From Phycisphaerae bacterium (lineage in GTDB: Bacteria > Planctomycetota > Phycisphaerae > UBA1845 > PWPN01), in NCBI GenBank assembly GCA_003557125.1, contig PWPN01000243.1, forward strand, positions 1 to 6,504: DNA of 6,504 nt, in the 5' to 3' direction. The first letter of the stretch is position 1. Every line of letters begins with the position of its first letter. The notes beneath the pieces were generated by a model. That model saw only the letters and a program-made list of their open reading frames with translations. It was not told where the DNA came from and searched no databases. Shown piece by piece: positions 1 to 6,449 of this stretch. Made by a program: the position numbers and the translations under genes.

Positions 1-2
1 AA

Positions 3-179
3 CGAATCCGATTTCTTTTGAACAATGCCATTCTGGGCCCCATTGAGGTCTTCTTTCACGGTCTTTATTGGCGTCGCCTGGGGCGGGTCGGCTACCGCCA
101 GATTGCCCGATCCGTTGCCAGCTACCTCAAGGCATTTTTCACCACTTACAGCAAACGCACATCCGGAGTCGATCTATGA
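3..179 (+). CDS. 3' end of an unidentified upstream gene (partial)
   Basis: This frame is open from the first bases of the window to a TGA at 177-179 and gives 58 residues; the start lies upstream of the window. The translation looks like real protein: it has a hydrophobic-aromatic stretch (NNAILGPIEVFFHGLYWRRL), then a basic amphipathic tail with YLKAFFTTYSKR, and ends in GVDL. The stop overlaps the next start in an ATGA arrangement (ATG 176-178, TGA 177-179), typical of translational coupling inside an operon. The family is not recognisable from this tail. A surface-glycan function is likely only from its neighbours. Coding status is fairly sure because of the stop/start overlap; function is unknown. 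Confidence 0.62.
   Translation, partial: RIRFLLNNAILGPIEVFFHGLYWRRLGRVGYRQIARSVASYLKAFFTTYSKRTSGVDL
165..168 (+). promoter_or_regulatory. Shine-Dalgarno site fixing the start of the giant fusion gene
   Basis: GGAG sits 7 nt before the ATG at 176. The same frame is open back to an ATG at 68, but the extra 36 residues are proline- and histidine-rich with no domain character, and that stretch is the C-terminal coding region of the upstream gene in another frame. The protein from 176 begins directly with a hydrophobic first beta strand (MKILFLPHN), which supports this start. Confidence 0.7.
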
Positions 180-3100
180 AGATCCTTTTTCTCCCGCACA
201 ATGCCTACCACACAGTGAACCTGTCGCTTGTTGCTCCTTATGTTCAAAGGGCTCAGGCGGAGAGCCTGTTCGTCAACGTCGATCAAGCCTATCGGGGCGA
301 AGGCGCTGAAGCCGAGATGCGCAAGCACGGCCTGACGTACATGGATTATCAGGATGATATACTCCTGAGCCAGCGCCCCGATCTGGTCGTCGTCATGAAT
401 GACTGGGGCGGGGTGATCCACCAGAGAGTCCTGGAAGCCAAAAAACTCGGCATCCCCACGGTCGCCGTCGTTGAAGGCGTGCAGGACTTTCAGGATACGC
501 ATGTGGCTCACATCGGCGTCGGACGCATCCGCCGCCCTTACCAGACTGCGGATCACGTTCTGCTCACTGGAGACTATGACAAGAAATTCTTTACCCATGA
601 ACGCGTACGCGTTGTCGGGGTGCCGCGGATTGAACCCTTGTGGCACGAGGCTGTCCGATTTCCAGAAAAGCCCCTGGCGATCATCAACAGCAACTTCACA
701 TACGGCCTGTATACGCAGATCCAGAAAGAATGGATTGACGACGCCGTGGCCGCCTGTGACCAGCTCGGTATCGAGTATGTGATCAGCCAACATCATGCCG
801 ATGAAATGGACTTGTCCGCTTACCCGGTCGCTCATGAGCATATCCATGATCTGCTTCGACGCGGGAGTCTGCTTATCAGCCGCTTCAGCACCTGCCTTCT
901 TGAATCGATGGCCTTGGGCAAGCCGGTAATCTACTTCAACCCACATGATGAACGAGTTGACACATTTCAGGATCCCATGGGCGCTTATCCTATTGCCCAC
1001 AACCGTGATGCGTTGGTGACTGCCTTGTCCGATATCATCCGCTATCGGGGCGATTACCGGAAAGACTGCCGAAAATTCTTCTGCTACCACGTTTCGATGA
1101 CCGAGACCCCAAGCGCGCAGCGCATGGCCGAGGCGCTGCTCGAGATCGCTCATGAGGCTTCACAGGCTGCGGATGCACCGGTCGAGTCCCTGTCCATTTC
1201 CAATAAGAAAGTTAGCGAGAGGACACAGGGAAATGGCAAGACAGTCGCAGTCGCGAGGCCAAATGTCGCCATCGACCAGGAGGAGGCCAGCGGGATCCCG
1301 GACGAGGCCAGGGAAAATCTGGCCTGGAATGCGCGACGGTGGGGGGACCCTGAAGCCTGGATCGATAAGGATCAATACGGTTACCGTTGGGGGCGGGGGG
1401 TACAACAGAAATTCAACAGTGTCGTGGGGATTTCCGAAAAATTTCTGCTTCCCTACCTTGGCAACCGTCGGGATCTGTCCGTACTCGAGATCGCACCGGG
1501 AGCGGGGCGATTCACTACGGAGCTGCTACGAGTAGGCCATCAATTCTACCTGGTCGACCTCAACAAGGCGTGCATCGACCTTTGCCGTGAGCGTTTCAAA
1601 TATTATCCGAACATTACATATTTCGTTAACGATGGTGTTTCGCTTTCGATGATCCCGGATGACAGTGTGGATTTGGCAGTTTCTTTTGACAGTCTTGTGC
1701 ATGTCGAGCCGGCCATCATCGAGCGGTATGTGGAGCAGTTAGTCCGCAAGGTCCGCCCTGGGGGGCTCATCTGGCTCGATCACTCTGGGAAAGGGCATAA
1801 GGACCTTGGGCACCGGACCGAAATGACCGACGAGAAGATGAAGCTATTCGCGAGTCGCTTCGGTTTGCTGTTGATTGCTCAGCATTATCGCAACGACCAC
1901 GACTGCATCTCGGTACTCAAGCGACCCGATAGCACCGAAAAGGCGCACATTCCTGACGACTCGTCAAAGTGTGCACTTTCCAGCAATACAAGCAAGTCGA
2001 AAGTAGCCAAGACGTCCGTGCCGTCGGCCCCTATGCCACCTCTTCAGGAGCGATTGAGCCGGACGTTCCAGGCTGTGGCGAGTTGGCACATGCATTGGGG
2101 GGGAATGGGGCTCATCGCGGTGCTGTGTTGCTTAGTATGGTATCTAGCCGGTGCTCCGGGAGCGTCGATAGCGGCAATAATGGGCGTCGTGTTGACATTC
2201 GGTTCGCTTGGGTATGTTGCGGTACGAGCTCAGGCAGAAGCGCGAGACCGAGCCCTTTCCGAAAGCCGTCGAAGCCTCGCACAAGCGATGCGCCAGATAG
2301 CTTCCAGCCGTGCCGAGGCCCGAAATGATCTCCAAAAGCTTCGGCGGCAGCAGGCCGACGACTTGAAGCGACTTCAAGATTCGCACCACACTCATCACGA
2401 GAAAACGCATGATCTTATCCGGAAAGTCGCACGGGATCTCGCTGGCACAAGCGGTGATTTGCAGGCGGTCCGCGAAGAACTTGGGCGTCAGGGTGAAGGC
2501 GTGCAGACGGTCCGCGAAGAGCTTGGGCGACAGGGTGAAGGCTTGCAGACGGTCCGCGAAGAGCTTGGGCGACAGGGTGAAGGCTTGCAGACGGTCCGCA
2601 CCCAGGTAGAGGCCCACCATGAAGAGCGTGAACAACAAGAGCAGGTTGTGGCGAGAGTGAGTGATGGGCTGCAAGCTGCCATGGCTAACGATCGAGCCCT
2701 TAAAGAACGTGTCGATCATCATGACGGCACGGTGGCGAGGGTTGTCGATGACCTGAAAGAGGCTCGAACTGAGGTTCACGTATTAATTAAGCGACTCGAT
2801 GCTTGCGAGAAAGCCAGGGCTGATCAGGGCATTCAGATCAAGCAGGAATGGACCGCGGCAGTGAAGAAGACCCAGGACATACAGCAGTCGCAGCGGGCGG
2901 AGTACATGCGGATGAGGGATGTCAAACCTTATCAATCCTATCTCCGTCGGCTCCAACGGCAGGACGAGGATCGTTTTCTGACGGAGTGGTGTCCGAAACT
3001 GGGTGTTACGTCGAGTGCGGCGCACCTTCGCTATTTGCAGCAGCGTATCAGCTTTCTCGAAGACCAATGCCTCGGCCGTATGGCGGGACACGTGCATGAC

Positions 3101-3724
3101 GCGATCCTTCGCCTGATGGTCGGGCTGAGTTATCGGCGCACTCGGATTGAAATATTGGAAATCGGTACGCTCTTTGGGGTTAATGCCGTTATTCTTTATG
3201 ACATTCTCTCCTGCTATGGCAAGGAAGTTCTTCTGACATTGATCGATCCCCTGGAAGGTTATTACGGGGAGTCCATCGACCCCGGCACCGGGTTGCCCGT
3301 ATCACAGGAGATTCTCGAGAGGAACCTGGGTCAGGCCGGGATCCCCGCCGATCGACGCAGAATCATACAGTCCTTTTCCACTCAACCCGAGACATTGGAA
3401 GCCATCAGTGACCAACAGTTCGATTACCTCTTCATCGACGGCGATCACAGTTACGACGTGGTCCATAGTGATTTCGAGCAATACGCGAAGCTGGTTCGGC
3501 CGGGCGGGTATGTGCTGTTCGACGATTACCATAATGATCGCTGGCCCGACGTGACGCGCGCCGTTGACGAGATCGTTCGCGACGCGAAAGACTTGGAGTG
3601 GATCGGAGCGGACTGGGAGACGGCTGTGTGTCGGCGTATTGAGCGGCGCTCGAAACAGAGTGGATCAGGAACGGCCAAAAAGGGAAAGAAGCCGCGGAAG
3701 AAAAAAGGGAACATCGGCAGATAA
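176..3724 (+). CDS. Giant fusion: GT-B-like glycosyltransferase, SAM methyltransferase, membrane hairpin, coiled coil, Methyltransf_24
   Basis: The protein has 1182 residues from the ATG at 176. Residues 1-345 look like a GT-B glycosyltransferase of the capsule or CDP-glycerol-transferase kind: the strand MKILFLPHN, then SRFSTCLLESMALGKPVIY at 235-253, matching the usual nucleotide-sugar-binding C-lobe motif. Residues 375-600 are a class I SAM methyltransferase, with motif I VLEIAPGAGRF at 436-446, the ribose-binding acid D461, DSLVHVEP at 505-512 and RPGG at 527-530. A low-complexity linker leads to two hydrophobic segments (about 642-658 and 663-683), then a charged coiled coil to about 915 with 14-residue repeats at 762-808. 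Residues 945-1150 are a second methyltransferase of Methyltransf_24 type, with LEIGTLFGVN at 994-1003, DGDHSYD at 1088-1094 and RPGGYVLFDDYH at 1108-1119. A lysine-rich tail ends it. Both enzymatic ends probably face the cytoplasm. Domain classes are fairly sure for the methyltransferases and moderate for the GT region. Sugar substrates and methyl acceptors are unknown. Confidence 0.85.
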   Translation: MKILFLPHNAYHTVNLSLVAPYVQRAQAESLFVNVDQAYRGEGAEAEMRKHGLTYMDYQDDILLSQRPDLVVVMNDWGGVIHQRVLEAKKLGIPTVAVVEGVQDFQDTHVAHIGVGRIRRPYQTADHVLLTGDYDKKFFTHERVRVVGVPRIEPLWHEAVRFPEKPLAIINSNFTYGLYTQIQKEWIDDAVAACDQLGIEYVISQHHADEMDLSAYPVAHEHIHDLLRRGSLLISRFSTCLLESMALGKPVIYFNPHDERVDTFQDPMGAYPIAHNRDALVTALSDIIRYRGDYRKDCRKFFCYHVSMTETPSAQRMAEALLEIAHEASQAADAPVESLSISNKKVSERTQGNGKTVAVARPNVAIDQEEASGIPDEARENLAWNARRWGDPEAWIDKDQYGYRWGRGVQQKFNSVVGISEKFLLPYLGNRRDLSVLEIAPGAGRFTTELLRVGHQFYLVDLNKACIDLCRERFKYYPNITYFVNDGVSLSMIPDDSVDLAVSFDSLVHVEPAIIERYVEQLVRKVRPGGLIWLDHSGKGHKDLGHRTEMTDEKMKLFASRFGLLLIAQHYRNDHDCISVLKRPDSTEKAHIPDDSSKCALSSNTSKSKVAKTSVPSAPMPPLQERLSRTFQAVASWHMHWGGMGLIAVLCCLVWYLAGAPGASIAAIMGVVLTFGSLGYVAVRAQAEARDRALSESRRSLAQAMRQIASSRAEARNDLQKLRRQQADDLKRLQDSHHTHHEKTHDLIRKVARDLAGTSGDLQAVREELGRQGEGVQTVREELGRQGEGLQTVREELGRQGEGLQTVRTQVEAHHEEREQQEQVVARVSDGLQAAMANDRALKERVDHHDGTVARVVDDLKEARTEVHVLIKRLDACEKARADQGIQIKQEWTAAVKKTQDIQQSQRAEYMRMRDVKPYQSYLRRLQRQDEDRFLTEWCPKLGVTSSAAHLRYLQQRISFLEDQCLGRMAGHVHDAILRLMVGLSYRRTRIEILEIGTLFGVNAVILYDILSCYGKEVLLTLIDPLEGYYGESIDPGTGLPVSQEILERNLGQAGIPADRRRIIQSFSTQPETLEAISDQQFDYLFIDGDHSYDVVHSDFEQYAKLVRPGGYVLFDDYHNDRWPDVTRAVDEIVRDAKDLEWIGADWETAVCRRIERRSKQSGSGTAKKGKKPRKKKGNIGR
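2099..2890 (+). other. Membrane hairpin and coiled-coil spacer inside the fusion protein
   Basis: Residues 642-658 and 663-683 are two hydrophobic stretches separated by a short AGAPGAS-type turn, as in a re-entrant or two-pass hairpin. The flank after the second stretch is arginine-rich (VRAQAEARDRALSESRR), which by the positive-inside rule puts it in the cytoplasm, so the N-terminal enzymes and the coiled coil would lie on the same side. From about residue 685 the sequence is rich in E, R, Q, A and L with hydrophobic residues spaced by 3 and 4 and almost no proline, as expected of a long coiled coil. It separates the membrane anchor from the C-terminal methyltransferase. This is judged by eye; no coiled-coil or topology program was run. 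Confidence 0.7.
2459..2599 (+). repeat. 42-bp in-frame tandem repeat, 3 full copies plus 15 nt
   Basis: The copies are at 2459-2500, 2501-2542 and 2543-2584, with a partial copy at 2585-2599. Copies 2 and 3 differ at one base (GTG versus TTG in the first codon). Copy 1 differs from copy 3 at only a few positions (GCG for ACG, GAA for GAG, CGT for CGA). Each encodes the 14-residue unit LQTVREELGRQGEG or a one- or two-residue variant, which is exactly two heptads. A change in copy number would therefore keep both reading frame and coiled-coil phase. The near identity at the DNA level, including synonymous sites, points to recent duplication by slippage or unequal recombination. Confidence 0.97.
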
Positions 3725-3727
3725 TAT

Positions 3728-4636
3728 ATGAGGTCGCAGTGGACGCGAAACGTTCGTGAGGCGGTCAAAGCGGTGCCCGGTGCACGACCGGCCGGCGTGC
3801 GCGTACGTGCCGCGGTCCAGGCGCTGTCGCGATCGGCAAGACGATGGGCGGGGTGCTCCGACGCCGGCCGACTCGCCGCTCTTGGCAACCGTCATGCAGG
3901 ACGTCGCGGCTGGATCGTCGCCAACGGCCCGAGCCTGGCCGAGATGGATCTGTCGCTGCTCGAAGGGGAAGTGACCTTCGGATGCAACAGCATCTTCCTG
4001 CTGTATGATCGACTGTCGTGGCAGCCGACGTATTATTGCGTCGAGGATCCGCTCGTCGCCGAAGATAACGCCGCGGCGATTCGGGCGCTCACGGGTTCGC
4101 TCAAGCTCGTGCCTCGCGACCTGCGTCATCTGCTGCCGCGCGATGAGCGGACGATTCATGTCGAGTTCGTCCGGGGGGAACCGCCGGGTTTTCCTCGCTT
4201 CTCCGACCGCGCGGACCGGGTGACCTGGTTCGGCGGCACGGTGGTTTATTTCATGCTCCAACTGGCGGCGTGGATGGGGCTCGATCCGATCTACGTGATC
4301 GGTGCGGACATGAGCTACCACGTGCCCTCGACCGCCCGAATCGACGGCGAGGTAATCACGTCGACGACGAACGACGTCAATCATTTCCATCCGTCTTATT
4401 TCGGGCCGGGCAAGCGCTGGCACAAGCCTTATCCTGAACGCATGATGCGGTGCCTGGCGCATGCGGGGCAGCATCTTTCAAGGCGTGGTGTGCATCTGTA
4501 CAATGCCACGCGCGGCGGCCTCCTGGAAGAGCTGCCTCGGGTTCGGTACGAGGACGTTTTGGCCAAGTCGGCCTTTCCTGATGCCGTTCGGAATCCATCG
4601 GCGGGTTCCGAATACGGGATGTCGCGGCAAAAATAA
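3728..4636 (+). CDS. DUF115/MptE-like protein of the Maf flagellin-glycosylation superfamily, putative glycosyltransferase
   Basis: The protein has 302 residues. After a basic N-terminal stretch of about 60 residues come the family marks: GWIVANGPSL with N66-L70, the GCNSIFLLYD strand and helix, YYCVEDPLV, a WFGGTVVYFMLQLAAWMGL helix, IYVIGADMSYH at about 191-198, and NHFHPSYFGPGKRWH at 218-232. These match the DUF115 domain shared by Maf motility accessory factors and archaeal MptE-like proteins, and resemble GT42 sialyltransferases. It is much shorter than flagellar Maf proteins, which usually exceed 600 residues, and resembles the single-domain versions found in polysaccharide clusters. 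It starts 3 nt after the fusion gene with no clear ribosome site at proper spacing, so it is probably translated by coupling. Family assignment is good. Transfer of the CMP-sugar made by the next gene is inferred from context. Confidence 0.8.
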   Translation: MRSQWTRNVREAVKAVPGARPAGVRVRAAVQALSRSARRWAGCSDAGRLAALGNRHAGRRGWIVANGPSLAEMDLSLLEGEVTFGCNSIFLLYDRLSWQPTYYCVEDPLVAEDNAAAIRALTGSLKLVPRDLRHLLPRDERTIHVEFVRGEPPGFPRFSDRADRVTWFGGTVVYFMLQLAAWMGLDPIYVIGADMSYHVPSTARIDGEVITSTTNDVNHFHPSYFGPGKRWHKPYPERMMRCLAHAGQHLSRRGVHLYNATRGGLLEELPRVRYEDVLAKSAFPDAVRNPSAGSEYGMSRQK

Positions 4637-4642
4637 TTGTCT

Positions 4643-4646
4643 GGAG
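4643..4646 (+). promoter_or_regulatory. Shine-Dalgarno site selecting a GTG start for the cytidylyltransferase
   Basis: GGAG lies 6 nt before the GTG at 4653. The open frame also extends upstream to an ATG at 4461, but that would overlap the DUF115 gene by about 175 nt. The first downstream ATG at 4689 would cut off the first beta strand (VVALVP) and begin inside the nucleotide-binding loop. GTG at 4653 is therefore the only start that fits both the site and the fold. Confidence 0.75.
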
Positions 4647-4652
4647 ACCAAC

Positions 4653-5366
4653 GTGCTCTTCAATCAGCGGGTCGTCGCACTGGTTCCCATGAAAGCCCAT
4701 AGCGAACGCGTGCCGAACAAAAACATTCGGCCCTTCGCGGGAAAGCCGCTCTTTCATCACATCGTTGAAACGCTCGATCAAGTTCGTGCGATCGACGAGA
4801 TCATCATCGACACCGACAGCGAGGTCATCGCTGCCCAGGCACGTGAGCAATCCGGTAAAGTTCGGATCATCGATCGCCCCGAGGGCCTGCGAGGCGACTT
4901 TGTCAGCATGAATGCGATTATCGCCCATGACATCGAGCAGGTCCCGTCCGATCTCTATCTTCAGACACATTCCACAAACCCGCTGTTGACCGAAATGACC
5001 ATCACCAAGGCGCTCGAGGCCTTTATTCACGACGGAGGGCATGACTCGCTGTTTACCGTCACTCCCTACCAGAGCCGTTTTTATTTTCCCGACGGCAGGG
5101 CGGTGAACCACGATCCGAAGGAGCTCATTCGCACGCAGGATCTTACTCCGCTCTACGAGGAAAACAGCTGTCTTTACCTTTTCACGGCAAAGTCCTTTGA
5201 AGCTGCAGGCAACCGACGGATCGGACTCAACCCCATGATGTTCGAGATTCAGCGCGTCGAGGCGATCGACATCGATGATGAGTTCACTTTTACGCTGGCG
5301 GAAGTGCTGGCCCGCTACCACTCCGAAAGAGTTCAATTCTTCAGCCCGCACCTCGAGAATCGATGA
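4653..5366 (+). CDS. Acylneuraminate cytidylyltransferase family protein (CMP-sugar synthetase)
   Basis: This protein would activate an acidic sugar with CTP, giving CMP-sugar and pyrophosphate in the cytoplasm. It has 237 residues from the GTG start, close to the usual 220-240 for stand-alone members. The N-terminal nucleotide-binding loop is VPMKAHSERVPNKN (residues 11-24) followed by FAGKPLF. The central LQTHSTNPLL begins with Q104 at the position of the family's LQPTSPLR segment. DIDDEFTFTLAE at 206-217 carries the metal-binding acids near the C-terminus. The loop has PMK where NeuA-like enzymes have PAR, so this is not the classical sialic-acid form. The substrate could be a nonulosonic acid, a Kdo-like sugar or another acid sugar. 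No gene for making such a sugar is in the window. It follows the DUF115 gene by 16 nt in an evident operon. Confidence 0.87.
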   Translation: MLFNQRVVALVPMKAHSERVPNKNIRPFAGKPLFHHIVETLDQVRAIDEIIIDTDSEVIAAQAREQSGKVRIIDRPEGLRGDFVSMNAIIAHDIEQVPSDLYLQTHSTNPLLTEMTITKALEAFIHDGGHDSLFTVTPYQSRFYFPDGRAVNHDPKELIRTQDLTPLYEENSCLYLFTAKSFEAAGNRRIGLNPMMFEIQRVEAIDIDDEFTFTLAEVLARYHSERVQFFSPHLENR

Positions 5367-5404
5367 ACATGTCAGGCGGATCCAGCTTTGCGAAGGGTAT
5401 GAAG

Positions 5405-5410
5405 AGGAAG
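5405..5410 (+). promoter_or_regulatory. Shine-Dalgarno site for the GT4 gene (GTG start)
   Basis: AGGAAG within a purine-rich run (5401-5412) lies just upstream of the GTG at 5415, with the AGGA core 6 nt away. The protein from this GTG begins MRVLYDGRCL, a normal first strand for a GT4 enzyme. The 48-nt gap after the cytidylyltransferase contains nothing else that can be supported. Confidence 0.7.
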
Positions 5411-5414
5411 AGTC

Positions 5415-6449
5415 GTGAGAGTTCTGTACGACGGACGATGTCTACAGCATGAGCATGTTGGCGGTGTGCAGAGATATGCGTGCGAATTGTTGGCAGCTTT
5501 GCAGAAACGAGGCTGTCCGGTAGAGCCGATCTATCCTCGCTGCCGCTCGGCCGTGGGTCGCCAGCTGTGGGAACAATTCGTCCTGCCCCGTGCGAGCCGG
5601 GGCTATGAGGCGCTCCTGTGCCCTGCGAATATGGCCCCGTGGCGCCTTCCTCGACGGATACGTCTCATTGTGACCCTCCATTCACTGGCGTTCCTTCGCT
5701 TTGCAGAGGCTTATTCGCCCGCGTTCCGTATCTGGTATCGCTTGATGATCCCGCGCATCCTTGCCCGAGCGGACGCCGTCCTGACAGTATCTCACGCCTC
5801 CGCTGATGAGATCGCCAAGGAATACCCGCAGTATGCCGGCAAACTGCACGTAACACCCCTGGCAGCCAGTGCTGCGTTTCGACCGGCACCGGATGTGACG
5901 CGCGATCGGGCCATCGTGTACGTGGGCGATCTGAGCCGCATCAAGAACCTTCATCGCCTCTTGGAAGCCTTCGCTCAAATTGCCAAGGACATCCCGCACG
6001 CATTGTGGATTGTCGGGGGAAGGTTCGGGCCCGCTTTTGCATCACCGCCGAGTTGGGCCGACGCCATCGCGCGAATCGAGCCGAACCGGATCCGTTTCTT
6101 AGGGCCCATCGTAAACGCCGCGGAATTGAGCAACCTGTACTGCAAAGCCGAAATATTGGCCTTGCCCTCGCTTTACGAAAGCTTTGGTCTTCCGGCCATT
6201 GAGGCGATGGCCTGTGGGCTTCCTGTTTTGGCCAGTGATATCCCCGCACTTCGCGAAACGGTAGACTCCGCAGCCTTACTGGTAGACCCGACGAACTGTA
6301 CTGCCATGGCCGAAGGGCTGTATCAGCTGGCGACTTCCTCTCCCCTGCGAGCCGAACTATCGCGCCGGGGTCTGGAAAGGGCGGCATCCTTTTCCTGGGA
6401 CCGCTGTGCCGCGCAGACGTGGGAGATACTGGAGCAATCGTTTGGGTGA
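5415..6449 (+). CDS. GT4-family glycosyltransferase (retaining, GT-B fold)
   Basis: This cytoplasmic or membrane-associated enzyme of 344 residues would add a sugar from a nucleotide-sugar donor to a growing glycan. The N-lobe has the acceptor-side glycine loop HVGGVQRY (G16, G17), LHSLAF, and LTVSHASADEI from residue 123. The C-lobe starts with the donor-site strand and loop YVGDLSRIKNL (G171, R175, K177). It carries the EX7E motif of the family, E255 and E263 within YESFGLPAIEAMACGLPVLASD, where the glutamates bind the donor nucleotide sugar. The length is normal and no key residue is missing. The sequence resembles mannosyl- or rhamnosyltransferase-type GT4 members, but the donor cannot be named from sequence. 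Its stop lies inside the probable start region of a following GT2 gene, suggesting coupling. Confidence 0.93.
   Translation: MRVLYDGRCLQHEHVGGVQRYACELLAALQKRGCPVEPIYPRCRSAVGRQLWEQFVLPRASRGYEALLCPANMAPWRLPRRIRLIVTLHSLAFLRFAEAYSPAFRIWYRLMIPRILARADAVLTVSHASADEIAKEYPQYAGKLHVTPLAASAAFRPAPDVTRDRAIVYVGDLSRIKNLHRLLEAFAQIAKDIPHALWIVGGRFGPAFASPPSWADAIARIEPNRIRFLGPIVNAAELSNLYCKAEILALPSLYESFGLPAIEAMACGLPVLASDIPALRETVDSAALLVDPTNCTAMAEGLYQLATSSPLRAELSRRGLERAASFSWDRCAAQTWEILEQSFG

Noticed and set aside
68..175. ATG at 68 as the start of the giant gene
   Set aside because: It has no good ribosome site, its extra 36 residues lack domain character, and they overlap the upstream gene's coding tail. ATG 176 has GGAG at ideal spacing.
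146..1153. Long minus-strand open frame of 335 codons opposite the GT-like region
   Set aside because: It lies fully antisense to a frame with clear domain motifs and has no recognisable domain or ribosome site. It is a shadow of codon bias.
2456..2602. Tandem repeats considered as a CRISPR array or binding-site array
   Set aside because: There are no spacers between units, and the units are in-frame codons of a coiled coil.
2144..2779. Minus-strand frame of 211 codons showing a repeated peptide
   Set aside because: The peptide repeats are only the reverse complement of the 42-bp repeat inside the coiled-coil gene; there is no independent evidence of coding.
3665..4474. Minus-strand frame of 269 codons opposite the DUF115 gene
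   Set aside because: The plus strand encodes conserved DUF115 motifs over the same span. The minus-strand translation is arginine- and proline-rich without domain character.
5363..5452. 29-codon plus-strand ORF whose ATG overlaps the cytidylyltransferase stop (ATGA)
   Set aside because: It has no proper ribosome site and a low-complexity basic/serine translation, and it runs into the well-supported GT4 gene. The overlap is probably chance, though a leader peptide for coupling cannot be excluded.
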